The notes under the pieces are model-generated. The model ran no database searches. It had not been told where the DNA came from and saw only the letters and a program-made list of their open reading frames with translations. The position numbers and the translations under genes were made by a program. From positions 1 through 44,001 of the forward strand of contig JAFQHN010000023.1 in the NCBI GenBank assembly GCA_017397935.1: 44,001 nucleotides of DNA, written 5' to 3'. Origin of the DNA: Bacillota bacterium (lineage in GTDB: Bacteria > Bacillota > Dehalobacteriia > UBA4068 > UBA4997). Numbering within the stretch: the first letter of the stretch is position 1; every line of letters begins with the position of its first letter. Shown here one piece after another: positions 41,719 to 44,001 of the stretch.

Positions 41719-43797
41719 ATGCCAAGACAAAATACTTTGGAAAATACCAGAAATATTGGTATTATGGCTCATATCGACGCCGGCAAAACGACGACCACCG
41801 AGCGTATTTTGTTCTATACCAACAAAGTACACAAAATCGGTGAAACTCATGATGGCGGCGCAACCATGGACTGGATGGTGCAGGAGCAGGAGAGAGGTAT
41901 TACCATTACCTCTGCAACCACCACCTGTTTTTGGAAGGGCAACCGTATCAACATTATTGATACGCCCGGCCACGTAGACTTTACCGTAGAGGTAGAGCGT
42001 TCTCTGCGTGTACTGGACGGTGCTGTTGCTGTATTTTGTTCGGTAGGCGGCGTGGAACCGCAGTCCGAGACTGTTTGGCGTCAGGCCGACCGTTACGGTG
42101 TTCCCCGTATCGCATATATCAACAAGATGGACCGCACCGGCGCTGACTTTATGCGTGGTGTAAACATGATTAAGGAACGCTTGGGCGCCAACCCTGTTCC
42201 GATTCAGCTGCCTATCGGTGCTGAGGATCAGTTTGTTGGCATCATCGACCTTATCACCATGAAAGCCGAAATCTACAAAGACGATATCGGCAAAGTAATT
42301 GAAGAAACCGATGTTCCTGCCGATATGCTGGATCTGGCTATGGAATACCGTGAGAAGATGGTTGAAGCCGCTGCCGAAAGCGACGAGGAACTGATGATGA
42401 AGTACCTGGAAGGCGAAGAGCTGACCGAGGACGAAATCAGAATGGGCCTGCGCAAAGGCACCATCGCAGTTCAGATGACTCCTGTACTGTGCGGTTCTTC
42501 CTTTAAGAACAAGGGTGTTCAGATGCTGCTGGACGCTGTTGTTGATTATCTGCCCGCACCGGTAGATGTTCCGGACATTAAGGGTATCAACCCTGACACC
42601 GGCGAGGAAGATTCCCGTCCCAGCTCCGACGATGCTCCGTTCTCTGCCTTGGCTTTCAAGGTTATGACTGACCCCTTCGTTGGTAAGCTGACTTACTTCC
42701 GTGTATATTCCGGTGTTTTGAAAGCCGGTTCTTATGTATACAACACCACCAAAGGCAAGAAGGAACGCGTAGGCCGTCTGTTGCAGATGCACGCTAACTC
42801 CCGCGAGGAGGTTACCGAGGTTTACGCCGGTGACATCGTAGCCGGTATTGGTTTCAAAGACACCACCACCGGTGACTCTCTGTGTGAAGACGGTCACGAG
42901 ATCATTCTGGAATCCATGGAATTCCCGGATCCGGTTATCGACGTAGCCATCGAGCCCAAGACTCTTGCCGACCAGGAAAAAATGGGTATTGCTTTGGCCA
43001 AGCTAGCTGAGGAAGACCCGACCTTCCGTGTGCACACCGATGCCGAAACCGGTCAGACCATTATCGCCGGTATGGGTGAGCTGCACCTGGAAATCATCGT
43101 TGACCGTCTGCTGCGCGAGTTCAAAATCGAAGCAAACGTTGGTCAGCCTCAGGTATCTTACAAAGAGACCATTCGCAGCAAAGTTACCGGTGTTGGTAAG
43201 CACGTTAAACAGTCCGGCGGTCACGGCCAGTACGGTCATGCCGTTGTTGAGTTCGAGCCTTCCGAACCCGGTCAGGGCTTTGTATTTGAAAACAAAATCG
43301 TCGGCGGCGTAGTTCCCAAGGAATTCATTGGGCCTATCGAAGCCGGTATCAAGGAAGCTATGCTCTCCGGTTTGCTGGCCGGCTATGAGGTTGTAGACGT
43401 TAAGGCTACCCTGGTTGACGGCTCTTACCATGATGTTGACTCCTCGGAAGTTGCCTTTAAGATTGCCGGCTCTCTGGCATTCAAGGATGGCTGCATGAAG
43501 GCCAACCCTGTACTGCTCGAGCCTGTGTTCAAGGTAGAGGTTGTAGTTCCTGAGGATTATATGGGCGAGGTTATGGGCAACGTAAGCTCTCGCCGCGGCC
43601 GCATCGAGGGCATGGAAGGCCACAACGGTTTGCAGACCGTTAAGGCTGTTGTTCCGCTGGCTGAGATGTTCGGCTACGCTACTGACCTGCGTTCCCGCAC
43701 TCAGGGCCGTGGCACTTACAGCATGCAGTTCTCTCACTTCGAGGAAGTTCCGAAGAACGTTGCAGAGGCCGTTATTGAAAAACGCAAGGGTTACTAA
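41719..43797 (+). CDS. fusA: Elongation factor G
   Basis: EF-G drives translocation after peptide bond formation. The 692-residue product has the GTPase motifs [18 protein letters not shown] (G1), [10 protein letters not shown] (G2), [17 protein letters not shown] (G3) and NKMDRTGAD (G4), then domains II-V, with the domain IV region [19 protein letters not shown] 41719 follows TTTGGAGG; an upstream TTG in frame overlaps that site. Full length and intact, 77 bases before tuf. Confidence 0.97.
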   Translation: MPRQNTLENTRNIGIMAHIDAGKTTTTERILFYTNKVHKIGETHDGGATMDWMVQEQERGITITSATTTCFWKGNRINIIDTPGHVDFTVEVERSLRVLDGAVAVFCSVGGVEPQSETVWRQADRYGVPRIAYINKMDRTGADFMRGVNMIKERLGANPVPIQLPIGAEDQFVGIIDLITMKAEIYKDDIGKVIEETDVPADMLDLAMEYREKMVEAAAESDEELMMKYLEGEELTEDEIRMGLRKGTIAVQMTPVLCGSSFKNKGVQMLLDAVVDYLPAPVDVPDIKGINPDTGEEDSRPSSDDAPFSALAFKVMTDPFVGKLTYFRVYSGVLKAGSYVYNTTKGKKERVGRLLQMHANSREEVTEVYAGDIVAGIGFKDTTTGDSLCEDGHEIILESMEFPDPVIDVAIEPKTLADQEKMGIALAKLAEEDPTFRVHTDAETGQTIIAGMGELHLEIIVDRLLREFKIEANVGQPQVSYKETIRSKVTGVGKHVKQSGGHGQYGHAVVEFEPSEPGQGFVFENKIVGGVVPKEFIGPIEAGIKEAMLSGLLAGYEVVDVKATLVDGSYHDVDSSEVAFKIAGSLAFKDGCMKANPVLLEPVFKVEVVVPEDYMGEVMGNVSSRRGRIEGMEGHNGLQTVKAVVPLAEMFGYATDLRSRTQGRGTYSMQFSHFEEVPKNVAEAVIEKRKGY

Positions 43798-43874
43798 TTA
43801 ACAGATTGTTGATTTTTCTAAATACAAAAATATGATGGCTGCCGAACAGGCAGACCGAAGATGGAGGAAGAAAA

Positions 43875-44001
43875 ATGGCAAAACAGAAATTTGAACGCAC
43901 AAAGCCGCATGTAAACATCGGCACCATTGGTCACGTTGACCATGGCAAGACCACTCTGACTGCGGCAATCACCCGTTGTCTGGCAGCAGCCGGCGGCGCT
44001 G
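43875..44001 (+). CDS. tuf: Elongation factor Tu, N-terminal part (window edge)
   Basis: The first 42 codons are present and run off the window end. The sequence [20 protein letters not shown] and [20 protein letters not shown] contain the P-loop GHVDHGKT of EF-Tu. It follows fusA by 77 bases with GGAGGAAG before ATG 43875, the usual str-operon order. This is the second tuf copy; the first ends at base 83. Confidence 0.95.
   Translation, partial: MAKQKFERTKPHVNIGTIGHVDHGKTTLTAAITRCLAAAGGA

Overview
The window looks like chromosome from a diderm Firmicute of the Negativicutes (Acidaminococcaceae/Phascolarctobacterium-like; the rank is an inference). The grounds are: Firmicute-style ribosomal and RNA polymerase genes with strong AGGAGG ribosome binding sites; S-layer-homology (SLH) proteins; and, as the main sign of an outer membrane, a complete RND efflux set of lipoprotein adaptor, inner-membrane pump and TolC-like channel. 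Nothing points to a plasmid, phage, IS element, CRISPR array or tRNA/rRNA gene.

Layout. (1) 1-4200: the 3' end of a tuf gene, a non-coding gap, then rpmG-secE-nusG-rplK-rplA-rplJ-rplL, ending at a strong terminator. RNA control elements are visible: two L1-binding-like motifs (before rplK and before rplA) and an L10-type leader before rplJ. (2) 4200-30100: a 26-kb block lying between rplL and rpoB, which are normally neighbours. It holds pgeF, mreB, a stalk-domain protein, an LCP ligase, a TagA/WecG glycosyltransferase, an N-terminal SLH protein, the RND efflux operon, a C-terminal SLH protein, then DUF5693-csaB-murJ-wecA/tagO. After these come an SH3 protein, an unknown protein, a metal-sensing ArsR repressor, and, on the minus strand, a flavodoxin and a DMT transporter. 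The block ends with a DUF3870-symporter operon behind a structured leader and a minus-strand DNA-deoxyinosine glycosylase. (3) 30100-38120: rpoB-rpoC behind a strong promoter and a ~440-nt untranslated leader. (4) 38120-40250: a lipoprotein, then an AT-rich secreted-protein gene with a damaged-looking start and a small membrane protein, bracketed by a perfect 34-bp direct repeat that is itself a terminator hairpin. (5) 40320-44001: the str operon (L7Ae-like, rpsL, rpsG, fusA, and the start of a second tuf).

How the genes fit together. The envelope genes read as one programme: WecA/TagO starts a polyprenyl-linked glycan, TagA adds the second sugar, the MurJ-like protein may flip it, CsaB adds pyruvate ketals, LCP ligates the polymer to peptidoglycan, and the SLH proteins are the expected ligands of pyruvylated polymer. 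MreB and PgeF belong to wall morphogenesis. A monoderm-style SLH/pyruvylated-glycan anchoring kit beside an outer-membrane efflux system, inside the ribosome/RNAP super-cluster, is the most interesting large-scale feature. The best local candidates for something undescribed are the switch-like leader at 27544-27717 and the long rpoB leader.
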